Of a stretch of DNA of 26,130 nt, positions 15,384 to 23,317 are shown piece after piece (the first letter of the stretch is position 1; every line of letters starts with the position of its first letter). Source of the stretch: Clostridia bacterium (GTDB taxonomy: Bacteria; Bacillota; Clostridia; Christensenellales; Borkfalkiaceae); contig CAAFVM010000005.1 in the NCBI GenBank assembly GCA_900766495.1, forward strand, positions 1 to 26,130, given 5' to 3'. The translations under genes were made by a program, and so were the position numbers. A model generated the notes under the pieces. That model did no database searches. It was not told where the DNA came from and saw nothing but the letters and a program-made list of their open reading frames with translations.

Positions 15384-16715
15384 GCGATTGCGCAAATAGT
15401 CTTCGGCGTAAAAATAAACGTCGCCCGCCCCGAGTACGGCTATCACGTCGCCCTTTTTCGCGCACGAAAAAACTTTGCCTATTTCGCTTTTCAAATCGGC
15501 TATATATTCCGCGCCCGCAACCGCCGAGCAAAGCCGCCTGCCCGACCCAGCCTCGGAATATTCTTCGCGGGCGGCGTAAACCGCAGTTATAAAAGTTCGG
15601 TCGGAAACGTTTGAAAGCGCCGCCACGAACTGCTCGAAAAGGCTTGCCGTGCGCGAATAGGTATGCGGCTGAAACAACGTTATAAGCCTGCCTTTTGCGC
15701 GTTCTTTAAGGGCTTTAAGAGTTTTTTCAATCTGCTCGGGGTGGTGGCAATAGTCGGCGAACACCTTTGCCCCGTTTATTTCGCCAAGCCATTCTTCCCG
15801 CCGTTTTACCCCGCGGAAGCATTTCAATCCCCGAGCCACGCTCTTTTTATCGGCTCCGCACGCTCTGCCTGCGGCGAGCGCCGCAAGCGCGTTTAATACG
15901 TTGTGCGAAAATATTCCTTTCACCCAAAACCTGCCTAATTTTTTGCCCCGTTCGTAAACCGTAAAATTAAAACCGTTTGCGCGCGGCTTTATTTTGCAGG
16001 CGTAATATTCGCACTTTTTGTTTTTTAGCGAAAACTTTATTCCGTTTAAGTTTTTTAAAACCTCGTCGTCGCCGTTTATAACAGCCACGCCGGAGCGCGT
16101 AGCGAACCCTATAAATTCTTGCGCGAGCGCCGAAAACCCGCCGTAACTTTCAAGGTGGTCGGGCGCAACGTTAAGCACGACGCCCACCGCCGGAGCGAAA
16201 TATTTTATGTTGCGTTTATACTCGCAAACCTCGGTTATAAAACGCTCGCCGCCGCCGGTGTAAATATTGCCGAAATCAACGTCAAGTCCGCCTATATGCG
16301 CGTCAAACGGCATTTCGGCGCATTTTAAAATATGCGCGAGCATAGCCGTAACAGTGGTTTTTCCGTGGGTTCCGCCAACGCCTACGCTGAACGGATAGCA
16401 GTCGCATATTTCGGCAAGAAGCTCCGCCCGCGAAAGCACGGCTTTACGGTTTTGCCTTGCGTACAAAAGCCGCTCGTCGGCTTCGGGAACGGCGGACGAA
16501 TAAACAACAAGCTCGCTGTCAATCAAATTTTCGTCTACGCCGTCGCCTATGCGAACGTCCACTCCGCCCCTTTTAAGCATTTCGGCAATTTCGCCGCCGC
16601 ACGAATCGCTTCCGCAAACCTTAACGTTTTTTCCCGTTAAATACAGCGCGAGCGCCGACGTGCTTATTCCGCAAATTCCTATAAAATACACCTTGAACGG
16701 GTGCAAAAACGACAT
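15375..16715 (-). CDS. murC: UDP-N-acetylmuramate-L-alanine ligase
   Basis: A 446-residue Mur ligase that adds L-alanine to UDP-N-acetylmuramate in the cytoplasmic steps of peptidoglycan synthesis. Visible are the N-terminal UDP-binding loop FIGICGISTSALAL (11-24), the ATP loop GTHGKTT (115-121), the VAPDHLESY region, and in the C-terminal domain FADYCHHPEQIEKTL and LFQPHTYSRT, diagnostic for MurC among Mur ligases. The ATG at 16715 has GGAAG eight bases upstream; an in-frame ATG 11 codons earlier is not supported. A TATAAT box (minus strand, 16737-16742) lies just upstream, with only a weak -35. It is divergent from spoVG. Confidence 0.95.
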   Translation of the reverse strand: MSFLHPFKVYFIGICGISTSALALYLTGKNVKVCGSDSCGGEIAEMLKRGGVDVRIGDGVDENLIDSELVVYSSAVPEADERLLYARQNRKAVLSRAELLAEICDCYPFSVGVGGTHGKTTVTAMLAHILKCAEMPFDAHIGGLDVDFGNIYTGGGERFITEVCEYKRNIKYFAPAVGVVLNVAPDHLESYGGFSALAQEFIGFATRSGVAVINGDDEVLKNLNGIKFSLKNKKCEYYACKIKPRANGFNFTVYERGKKLGRFWVKGIFSHNVLNALAALAAGRACGADKKSVARGLKCFRGVKRREEWLGEINGAKVFADYCHHPEQIEKTLKALKERAKGRLITLFQPHTYSRTASLFEQFVAALSNVSDRTFITAVYAAREEYSEAGSGRRLCSAVAGAEYIADLKSEIGKVFSCAKKGDVIAVLGAGDVYFYAEDYLRNRLT

Positions 16716-16814
16716 AAAAATTACTTCCGGTTGTACATTATACGCCATAAAGCCCGTTTAAAGGCACGAAAAGCCAAAATTTTTGTATTTTTAAAAAAAT
16801 TTTTGCTAAAACTA

Positions 16815-16843
16815 TTGAATTTTTTATTAATTTGTTGTATGAT
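16815..16843 (+). promoter_or_regulatory. spoVG promoter
   Basis: TTGAAT (16815-16820), a 17-base spacer and TATGAT (16838-16843) form a good sigma-A-type promoter about 65 bases before the spoVG ATG. In B. subtilis spoVG depends on sigma-H, so a vegetative promoter here would be a difference. This is a sequence-only prediction. Confidence 0.65.
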
Positions 16844-16907
16844 TATAGTTGATGACCGCCCGAGTAACGGTGCGGAACTGAAAAATATAATAAGGCGGAA
16901 GGAAAAA

Positions 16908-17189
16908 ATGAATATTACCGATTTGAGGGTCAGGCTGATTAACAGGGACGACACCAAGCTTAAAGCCGTTGCTTCCATCACTATCGACGACGCATTCGTC
17001 GTGCACGACATAAAAGTCATCGAGGGCAACGACGGTTATTTTATAGCCATGCCCTCGCGCAAAAACGCCGACGGCGAATATCGCGACGTGGCTCACCCCA
17101 TTAACGCCGCGGTGCGCGAACAGCTTATTTCGAAAATACTCGAAGCCTATAAGCGCGAGCTTGAAAAACAAGAAACCGAGGCTTTCTGA
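16908..17189 (+). CDS. spoVG: SpoVG family RNA/DNA-binding regulator
   Basis: A 93-residue protein with the complete SpoVG signature: MNITDLRVRL, LKAVASITIDDAFVVHDIKVI, the GYFIAMPSRK motif and a following AHPINAAVREQL helix. SpoVG binds nucleic acids and affects septation, sporulation and virulence genes in Firmicutes; it also occurs in non-sporulating species. The length is normal. AAGGAA just upstream of the ATG serves as ribosome binding site. Downstream there are two hairpins before the next gene. Confidence 0.96.
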   Translation: MNITDLRVRLINRDDTKLKAVASITIDDAFVVHDIKVIEGNDGYFIAMPSRKNADGEYRDVAHPINAAVREQLISKILEAYKRELEKQETEAF

Positions 17190-17228
17190 TATTCGCCCGA
17201 CCCAACGGGGTTACTTAAACAATTTTAG

Positions 17229-17266
17229 GCATTCCATTTTTCATTGCTAACAACAGTAAGGAATGC
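17229..17266 (+). terminator. Hairpin downstream of spoVG
   Basis: GCATTCC (17229-17235) pairs with GGAATGC (17260-17266) around a 24-base loop, and is followed by TTGC and an A-run rather than a T-run. It is therefore an mRNA 3' structure rather than a typical terminator; the stronger terminator follows directly. Confidence 0.35.
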
Positions 17267-17272
17267 TTGCAA

Positions 17273-17319
17273 AAAAAATGCGTTTACCCGTCGATAATCG
17301 ACCTATAGGCGCATTTTTT
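17273..17319 (+). terminator. Conserved-loop terminator of spoVG
   Basis: AAAAAATGCG (17273-17282) pairs with CGCATTTTTT (17310-17319). The 27-base loop contains the palindrome GTCGATAATCGAC (17290-17302) followed by CTATAG, so the shared motif reads TAATCGACCTATAG on the plus strand. The T-run is present. It separates spoVG from the CLC gene. Confidence 0.85.
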
Positions 17320-17372
17320 ATTTTTTGAAAGCCGCTTTTAATTATTTATTACGCGGCGGGAAAAAGCTTTTT

Positions 17373-18968
17373 ATGAAAAACAACTACCTTAAAATTTACG
17401 TTAAAAACATAATATTCCCCTGCCTGTTTTTCAGCGCCGTGGCAGGCGGATTAACCGGAATTACCATAGTTCTTTACAAACTTGCGGTAAACTTTATAAG
17501 CGGGCTTTCGTCCGATTTTTACTCCGCCGTGCGCGCTAACCTTATTTATATAATACCGTCGCTCGCGGCGCTTGCGCTACTCGCATTTTTAACCGAATAT
17601 TTCTATCGGTTTTTCCGCGATTCCAAAAGCGGCGGAATTCCCACGGCGATAGCCATTCTGCGCGGACTTATAACTTTCAGATGGCTGCGCACATTAATCG
17701 GCGTAATTATCGGCTCGCTCACGTCGTTCTTTCTCGGTTTGCCGCTCGGCACCGAGGGACCTTGCGTAATGCTCGGCACGGCGATAGGCAGCGGAGCGGT
17801 TTCGCTCGGCGGAAAAAAGAACCGCGCCTGGAGCCGTTACGTCATGACGGGCGGCGCGAGCGCGGGCTTCGCGGTAGCTACCAACGCGCCGATTAGCGGC
17901 GTGCTGTTCGCTATAGAGGAAGCCCACCAAAGGCTTTCGCCCATGATTATACTCGTGGCGGGGCAAAGCGTTATATTTTCGGTTATAACGTCAAGGCTGC
18001 TTTCGTCGGTTACCGGCGTATCGCTCGATATGTTTCCGGGGCTTTCAATACCCGCCCTGCAAATGCGCGAAATGTGGATTCCCACGCTTATAGGCTTACT
18101 TATCGGTCTTTTTTCGGTGGGGTACATCAACCTGCATAAGCTTATAACCAAGCTTTGGCAAACCAAACTTAAACGGGTTAAAAAGCAGATTATTTTCTTC
18201 TTTATATTCGCGCTGACTTTTGCTTTCGGACTTATTTCCAACGACTTCATCGGCACGGGGCACCACCAGGCAACCGAAGCGTTAAACGGCAACATCGTAT
18301 GGTATATGCTTATAGCCATAATATGTTTCCGCGCGCTTATGACTAACGCCGCCAACTACACCGGCGCAACCGGCGGAACGCTTATTCCCCTGCTGGCTCT
18401 TGGCGCGATGATTTCGTCGCTTATAGCGAAAGGGCTTTGCGCCATAGGCTTTATTCCCGACGACAAGTTCACCGCCGTGGTAATACTCGGCATTGTGGCG
18501 TGCTTTGCGGGGATGATAAAAACCCCCGTAACCGCCGTGGTTTTCGCCATCGAAGCGATGAACTGCTACCACAACGTGCTTTCGGTTTTAATAGTAGCCG
18601 TTCTTTCTTATTTCGTAACCGAAATTTTCGGCGCGCACTCGATGACCGACGAAATTATCGACGAGCAGGTTGAACGCTTCAACGCGGGCAAAACCTTGCA
18701 GACTTTCGACGGCTACGTAACCGTATCGCCCGACGCTTTCGTTATAGGCAAAGCCGTGCGCGATATTTTCTGGCCGAGCAACACTTTCGTGCTTGCCGTA
18801 AAACACAGCGAAAAAACCGTTGTAGACCAGCACGGCGACAAAAAACTTTCCGAGGGCGACGTTCTGCATTTGCGCTATTCCACTTACAACCTCGAAGAAA
18901 CCGAAAAAGAACTTTACGCTCTTGTAGGCGAACAAACCGAAGAAACGGTAAGCCAAACCGAAGCGTAA
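17373..18968 (+). CDS. CLC-type H+/Cl- exchange transporter with C-terminal TrkA-C domain
   Basis: A 531-residue CLC protein. Selectivity and gating motifs are SGGIP (86-90), GTEGP (126-130) with the gating Glu128, and GGTLIP (334-339). The internal proton glutamate is preserved in NAPISGVLFAIEE (Glu182-Glu183), which argues for an exchanger and not a channel; the Met-containing fluoride-type motif is absent. Residues about 448-508 match a TrkA-C (RCK-C) ligand-binding domain instead of CBS domains, suggesting regulation by a small molecule. The ATG at 17373 is preferred over a TTG 16 codons earlier because it begins the expected N-terminal helix. The gene ends at a terminator shared with the convergent amidohydrolase gene. 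Confidence 0.9.
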   Translation: MKNNYLKIYVKNIIFPCLFFSAVAGGLTGITIVLYKLAVNFISGLSSDFYSAVRANLIYIIPSLAALALLAFLTEYFYRFFRDSKSGGIPTAIAILRGLITFRWLRTLIGVIIGSLTSFFLGLPLGTEGPCVMLGTAIGSGAVSLGGKKNRAWSRYVMTGGASAGFAVATNAPISGVLFAIEEAHQRLSPMIILVAGQSVIFSVITSRLLSSVTGVSLDMFPGLSIPALQMREMWIPTLIGLLIGLFSVGYINLHKLITKLWQTKLKRVKKQIIFFFIFALTFAFGLISNDFIGTGHHQATEALNGNIVWYMLIAIICFRALMTNAANYTGATGGTLIPLLALGAMISSLIAKGLCAIGFIPDDKFTAVVILGIVACFAGMIKTPVTAVVFAIEAMNCYHNVLSVLIVAVLSYFVTEIFGAHSMTDEIIDEQVERFNAGKTLQTFDGYVTVSPDAFVIGKAVRDIFWPSNTFVLAVKHSEKTVVDQHGDKKLSEGDVLHLRYSTYNLEETEKELYALVGEQTEETVSQTEA

Positions 18969-18990
18969 ATTTTACGCGCCATATACAACA

Positions 18991-19037
18991 AAAAAACGCG
19001 GATACATGTCGATAATCGACTTATAGCCGCGTTTTTT
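18991..19037. terminator. Bidirectional conserved-loop terminator
   Basis: AAAAAACGCGG (18991-19001) pairs perfectly with CCGCGTTTTTT (19027-19037), with T-runs in both directions, between the convergent CLC and amidohydrolase genes. The 25-base loop contains GTCGATAATCGAC (19008-19020) followed by TTATAG, the same motif as in the terminator after spoVG. Confidence 0.92.
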
Positions 19038-19042
19038 ATATT

Positions 19043-20347
19043 TTAATTCAAATATTTGTCAAGTTCGTCAGCAACCTGTTTTTTAATTTTCGGCTTGGGC
19101 TTTTTTATTATTTTACCGCGAGCCACCACCATTTCGAGGTTTCTTAAAACGCGCAAATCTTCAAGCGGATTTTTTTTGGTTACAATAAAATCGGCGCACT
19201 TGCCCGCTTCAATCGAACCCGTTATATCGCCTATTCCCGCAAACTTTGCGGCGTTCGACGTGGCGCAAAACAGCGCGAACGAGTTGGAAACGCCCGCGTA
19301 TTTATGAAAATAACAAAGCTCGCGCCAAAAGTCATACTGCGTAATCCACGGGCAGCCCACGTCGTTGCCGAGAACTACGGGAATATCGTTTTCGACTGCG
19401 GTTTTGGCGCACGAAACTATTCCGTCGAAAACTATTTTGCCGTTGTAATAATCGGTTTCCGAAATACCTGTAAGCTCGCGCGGGAAAAGCGCGTAAGGCA
19501 CCGCGGGCGAAATAGTCGTGCATAAAAACGCGCCGCGGCGTTTGAATAAATCTATAATTTCGTCGGTCGGCTTCGCACCATGCTCTATGGAATCCACTCC
19601 GTTTTCAAGCGCAACTTTAACCCCCTCGGGCGATTCCACGTGCGCCGCCACCTTAAAACCCTTTTTATGCGCCATGTCGCAGGCGGCTTTAACCATGTCA
19701 GCGGGCATTTTCAGTTCGCCGGGAACGCCCTTTTCTTTAGCGTCCATAACGCCGCCCGTAATCATCAGCTTAATTAAATCAACGTTTTCGCGCTCGCTTT
19801 CGTCTACAAGAGCTACGGCTTGCTCCGCGTTTTCGGCGGCAACCGCAACCGAGCCTGCCATATGCCCGCCCGGCACCGAAATTCCGCGGTTTGAGGCAAG
19901 AACGCGCGGACCTACGCGTTTACCCGCGGCTATCTCGTCGCGCAGTTTAGCGTCGAAATCGGCTAAACCGCCCACGGTTCTTATAGTTGTCACCCCGCCG
20001 AGAAGCTCTTGTTTAGCGAACCCGCACACCATTTTGTATGCCACGGCGCGTGTTAAAGCGGTACTCATAAGAGTATTTACAAGCTTCGCGTTGTCGCGCT
20101 GTTTTATTTGCGGCTTGCCGTTGCCAGCAAGATGCACATGCATGTTTATAAGCCCCGGCATCAGATACCCGCCGCCGAGGTCTATTTTTTTATATTTTTC
20201 GCCGTTTTTTAAGTTATAATCGTTAAATTCGCTTTCGGGTATAACCGCGGTTATTTTTTCGCCGTCTACCAGAACGCACAAGCCGCTTTCGGCTTTCATA
20301 TCCTTTTTGCCGCTTAAAACATGGCAGTTTACATACGCGTATTTCAT
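19043..20347 (-). CDS. Metal-dependent amidohydrolase (imidazolonepropionase/prolidase-like)
   Basis: A 434-residue enzyme of the amidohydrolase superfamily with a small beta-sandwich (about 1-60 and 385-415) and a TIM barrel. Metal ligands are HVH (70-72) in PGLINMHVHL, carboxylated Lys193 in LIKLMITGG, His236 (AAHVES), His256 (SIEHG) and Asp329 (GNDVG). This set fits Xaa-Pro dipeptidase or other binuclear cyclic-amide and peptide hydrolases; the substrate cannot be read. AGGAG stands six bases before the ATG at 20347. It follows dtd by 41 bases, so the pair is likely one operon. Confidence 0.85.
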   Translation of the reverse strand: MKYAYVNCHVLSGKKDMKAESGLCVLVDGEKITAVIPESEFNDYNLKNGEKYKKIDLGGGYLMPGLINMHVHLAGNGKPQIKQRDNAKLVNTLMSTALTRAVAYKMVCGFAKQELLGGVTTIRTVGGLADFDAKLRDEIAAGKRVGPRVLASNRGISVPGGHMAGSVAVAAENAEQAVALVDESERENVDLIKLMITGGVMDAKEKGVPGELKMPADMVKAACDMAHKKGFKVAAHVESPEGVKVALENGVDSIEHGAKPTDEIIDLFKRRGAFLCTTISPAVPYALFPRELTGISETDYYNGKIVFDGIVSCAKTAVENDIPVVLGNDVGCPWITQYDFWRELCYFHKYAGVSNSFALFCATSNAAKFAGIGDITGSIEAGKCADFIVTKKNPLEDLRVLRNLEMVVARGKIIKKPKPKIKKQVADELDKYLN

Positions 20348-20388
20348 ATTTACTCCTTTTTTCTCCCCCAAAATCGCAACTAAAAAAC

Positions 20389-20835
20389 TTACATTTCGTA
20401 AATAATGGTTATGGGTCCGTCGTTTATCTGCGCTATTTTCATATCTCCGCCGAACACGCCCTTTTTAACCGGAACGCCCTCCGCCGCAAGCATTACGCAA
20501 AAATCGTCGTAAACCTTGCTTGCTATTTCGGGCTTTTCGGCTCCCGTAAAACCGGGGCGATTGCCGTGCGAAACGTCGGCAAGCAGGGTAAACTGCGACA
20601 CGCACAAAATCTCGCCGCAAACGTCTTTTACCGATAAATTCATTTTGCCGTTTTCGTCTTCGAACACGCGAAGAGCGGCTATTTTTTTAGCAAGCTTCAA
20701 GCTTTTTTCGGCGTTTTGGTTCTGCTCGCCCGCGGCTACTCCGAAAAACACCACAAGCCCCTTGCCTATTTCAGATATTCTTTTTCCGTCGCAATCGAGC
20801 GTAGCGCCCGACACGCGTTGAACAACAGCTTTCAT
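20389..20835 (-). CDS. dtd: D-aminoacyl-tRNA deacylase
   Basis: A 148-residue enzyme that removes D-amino acids from mischarged tRNAs. It has the family start MKAVVQRVSGATL, the catalytic motif SQFTL (80-84), NRPGF (92-96, where Ser is often found instead of Gly), and the cross-subunit Gly-cisPro loop NDGPIT (138-143). Length is typical. AGAGG is eight bases before the start. It is the first gene of a probable operon with the amidohydrolase. Confidence 0.95.
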   Translation of the reverse strand: MKAVVQRVSGATLDCDGKRISEIGKGLVVFFGVAAGEQNQNAEKSLKLAKKIAALRVFEDENGKMNLSVKDVCGEILCVSQFTLLADVSHGNRPGFTGAEKPEIASKVYDDFCVMLAAEGVPVKKGVFGGDMKIAQINDGPITIIYEM

Positions 20836-20859
20836 AATTATTGCCTCTTTTATTTTATA

Positions 20860-20929
20860 ATAATCCGCAAATACGTTATATTATATAAGTTGCACACTAT
20901 ATATGCCGCGCATACGTTATATAATCCGC
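20860..20929. repeat. Mirror-ordered short repeats upstream of dtd
   Basis: ATAATCCGC (20860-20868) and ATACGTTATAT (20871-20881) recur as ATACGTTATAT (20912-20922) and ATAATCCGC (20921-20929). Between them TATATA (20882-20887, 20098-type spacing to 20898-20903) flanks GTTGCACAC. The region is the likely dtd promoter or regulatory area, and the pairs may be binding sites. Confidence 0.4.
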
Positions 20930-20993
20930 GCTATTTTCCCCCCGCAAGCGAGCGATAGTTTTCCTCCCGCGCGCCGCAATTTTTCGTCTTTTT

Positions 20994-21022
20994 ATAAAAA
21001 GCGAAGCCACAAAAGCCCCGCT
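20994..21022 (-). terminator. Terminator of the Na/Pi transporter gene
   Basis: On the minus strand AGCGGGGC pairs with GCTTCGCT (eight pairs, two G-U) around a seven-base loop and is followed by TTTTTAT. It lies about 100 bases after the leftward transporter gene. Its loop does not carry the conserved TAATCGAC motif. Confidence 0.65.
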
Positions 21023-21118
21023 TCATATGCTTCTTTATTTTTTAGTAATCTCCCGCGCCATAAAAACGCGGCAACACCAACCCGAATTAACGCTTAAAAA
21101 CGCGCAAACGCCTTAAAA

Positions 21119-22783
21119 TCAAGAAAGTTCTTCAATAGTATGCGCTATAAACACTATATGGTCACCCACCCTTTCGAGGTTGGAAACCAGGTTAATGAAC
21201 GTAGCGCTGTTAGCGGGCGAGCAAGCGCCCTCGTTAAGGCGTTTAATGTGCGCGTCCACGAGCGAGCGGCGCATATCGTCAACTCCGTTTTCAAGAATAT
21301 CGAGGTCGGGAAAAAGCGACCTGTCGTTATTTTCAAGAATTTGAATGGCAATCGAATACATACCTTTAAGTTTGCCGAACATTTCTTTCAAATCGCCCAT
21401 AACCGAATCGGAAAAAGTCAAGTTTTTATTAACTACTTTCGCGGTATATTTGGTTACGTTGTCGGCAATTTCCGAAATACGCAGCATATCGGCAAGCGCG
21501 TGGTGCATTATGGAAATGCGCTGGTCGTCGTGAAGCGAAACGTTCGCGCCCGAAACCTTTATAAGGTAGTCGGTTATTTGCTTGCTTATAATTGTAATTT
21601 CTTCGTTTTCGGCGTCGATATTTTCCTCGGCGGTCACGTCGCGCTCGGTAAACGCATTAAACGATTCTTCCAAAACCGCCATGCACTTATCGCCCATAGA
21701 AACGGTTTCTTTCATAAGTTGAGCTATGGCTACCGTGGGGGTGGAAAGCATACGCTCGTCCATATAGGTGATGCGTATTTTTTCTTCCTCTTTTTTGTCG
21801 CGCACCAAAAACTCGGTGGTCTTTACGAAAAGCGAGGTAGCCGGCAGGAATATAGCAGTGCTTATGGTGTTGAACATAAGGTGGAAAAGCGCCAGCTGCA
21901 TTTCGGCTGACGGTATTATTTTCTGCCAGAAATCGGTCATAAATCCTTTCCAGATAGAAAAAATTATAAGAAAAATCACCGAACCTATAAAGTTAAACAA
22001 AAAGTGAATTAGCGCTGCGCGTTTCGCGTTGGTAGAAGCGCCTATCGACGAGATGAGCGCGGTAACGCAGGTGCCTATGTTGGTACCTAAAACTATGTAT
22101 AAAATAGCGTTTCCGCCGCTACCTATCTGAATGCCAGCCGCCACCATCGAAAGCAAAATAGCGTTTACCGCCGTGCTCGACTGTATAACCGCGGTTATAA
22201 TCGCGCCAATTAAAAGCAAGACGATAGGCTCGAAAAAGGCGGGACGTATTTCGGTGCGCAAAAGCTCCTGAATGGCTGCGTTTTCTTTTAACGTGTTGCT
22301 GCAAGCCGAAATAATGGTAAGTCCGAAGAACACAAGCCCGAACCCCGCAAGAGTGAGCGCCCAGCTTTTTGCTTTTCCGTTTGATACGAGCATGGAAACA
22401 AATATGCCTATAAACGAGAAAACCATAAAATATTTGCCCACGTTCGCCATACCGAAAGCGAGCAAAATGGTGGTTACCGTAGTGCCGATATTCGCGCCCA
22501 TAATGGTTGCAGTCGCCTGATAAAGCGACATCATACCCGCGTTAACGAAACCTATTACCATAACTGTGGTCGCGCCCGAGCTTTGCATTAAAATGGTGGC
22601 GCCCGCGCCGATGCCTACCCCCGCGAGTTTGCTTTTAGAGGTTTTATCGAACAGCTTCCGAAGCCCTTTGTTCGCAACTTTCTGCAAGTTTTCGGAAAGC
22701 AGTTTAAACCCGATTAAAAACGCGCCGAGTGCGGCAACCATGTAAAGCGCCATCAAATAGGATTTTTCAAATTGAACCGTCAT
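21119..22783 (-). CDS. Na+/phosphate cotransporter (NptA/YjbB type) with PhoU-like domain
   Basis: A 554-residue protein. The membrane half (1-325) holds the two inverted Na/Pi repeats with QSSGATT (67-73) and QSSTAV (201-206), each paired with a glycine-rich GANIGTTVT (96-104) or GTNIGTCVTA (233-242) motif. The cytoplasmic half (about 345-550) is helical and resembles PhoU, as in many bacterial NptA proteins. It probably moves phosphate, inward or outward, with sodium. The ATG at 22783 has AAGG very close to it; no better start is seen. The gene stands alone and ends in its own terminator. Confidence 0.9.
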   Translation of the reverse strand: MTVQFEKSYLMALYMVAALGAFLIGFKLLSENLQKVANKGLRKLFDKTSKSKLAGVGIGAGATILMQSSGATTVMVIGFVNAGMMSLYQATATIMGANIGTTVTTILLAFGMANVGKYFMVFSFIGIFVSMLVSNGKAKSWALTLAGFGLVFFGLTIISACSNTLKENAAIQELLRTEIRPAFFEPIVLLLIGAIITAVIQSSTAVNAILLSMVAAGIQIGSGGNAILYIVLGTNIGTCVTALISSIGASTNAKRAALIHFLFNFIGSVIFLIIFSIWKGFMTDFWQKIIPSAEMQLALFHLMFNTISTAIFLPATSLFVKTTEFLVRDKKEEEKIRITYMDERMLSTPTVAIAQLMKETVSMGDKCMAVLEESFNAFTERDVTAEENIDAENEEITIISKQITDYLIKVSGANVSLHDDQRISIMHHALADMLRISEIADNVTKYTAKVVNKNLTFSDSVMGDLKEMFGKLKGMYSIAIQILENNDRSLFPDLDILENGVDDMRRSLVDAHIKRLNEGACSPANSATFINLVSNLERVGDHIVFIAHTIEELS

Positions 22784-23317
22784 ACCTTATAAACTAAAAT
22801 CTTCTCTTTCGTTCATCTGTTGTTCTTTGCCCTGATTTACTTTGTATATATACCGCGCGAGGAAACTCCTTTTCCCCTTGCGCGAGCGTTTTTATCGCAC
22901 TATCGTTTTTGTTGTACTTTAACGGTTACGGAGCTCAAAAAAGCTTTTTGCCTTTTTAAAAAACTTTCGATTTTTTCGCAGATATGCAAGCAACCGCTTT
23001 TTTCGCCGTATTTTATTATATACTTTTTCGCAACGTAACGCAATCGTTTGCAGCGCGCATTTAAAAATTAGCCCGCTTTTCCGAAGCCAAAGCCGAAAGC
23101 AAAATTTAAATACGCAGTTTTTCTTTTTATCCGCCTTTTTAGCACGAGTAAACCAGCCCTTTCGTGCGAATTTTAACCGCGCCGCGAGTTTTTATTCGTT
23201 GACTTTATTTTTCCGCGGTGCTATACTGAAAAACGTAAATAACACAAACGCATAACGGCGAACTTATTAACTTTAATACGGATTAATTTAATTAACGTAA
23301 CGACGGTTTTATTTAAT
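22784..23317. other. Non-coding gap between divergent transporter and uvrA-like genes
   Basis: Of its 534 bases only the right end is interpretable, with a clear promoter (23199-23227) for the uvrA-like gene. An imperfect hairpin with CGCG arms (near 22855-22886) lies in the leader region of the transporter gene, and GCACGA (23142-23147) pairs with TCGTGC (23162-23167). No coding region or known RNA is seen. Confidence 0.5.
23199..23227 (+). promoter_or_regulatory. Promoter of the UvrA-like gene
   Basis: TTGACT (23199-23204), a 17-base spacer and TATACT (23222-23227) match sigma-A consensus with one mismatch per box. The start codon lies about 85 bases after the predicted transcript start; the long leader has no clear Shine-Dalgarno sequence. 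Confidence 0.75.

Noticed and set aside
20903..21097. 64-codon plus-strand open frame before the Na/Pi gene
   Set aside because: It has no ribosome site, covers a terminator hairpin and has low-complexity content.
21140..21910. 256-codon open frame on the plus strand inside the Na/Pi transporter gene
   Set aside because: It is antisense to the PhoU-like half of a clear gene and shows no ribosome site or domain.
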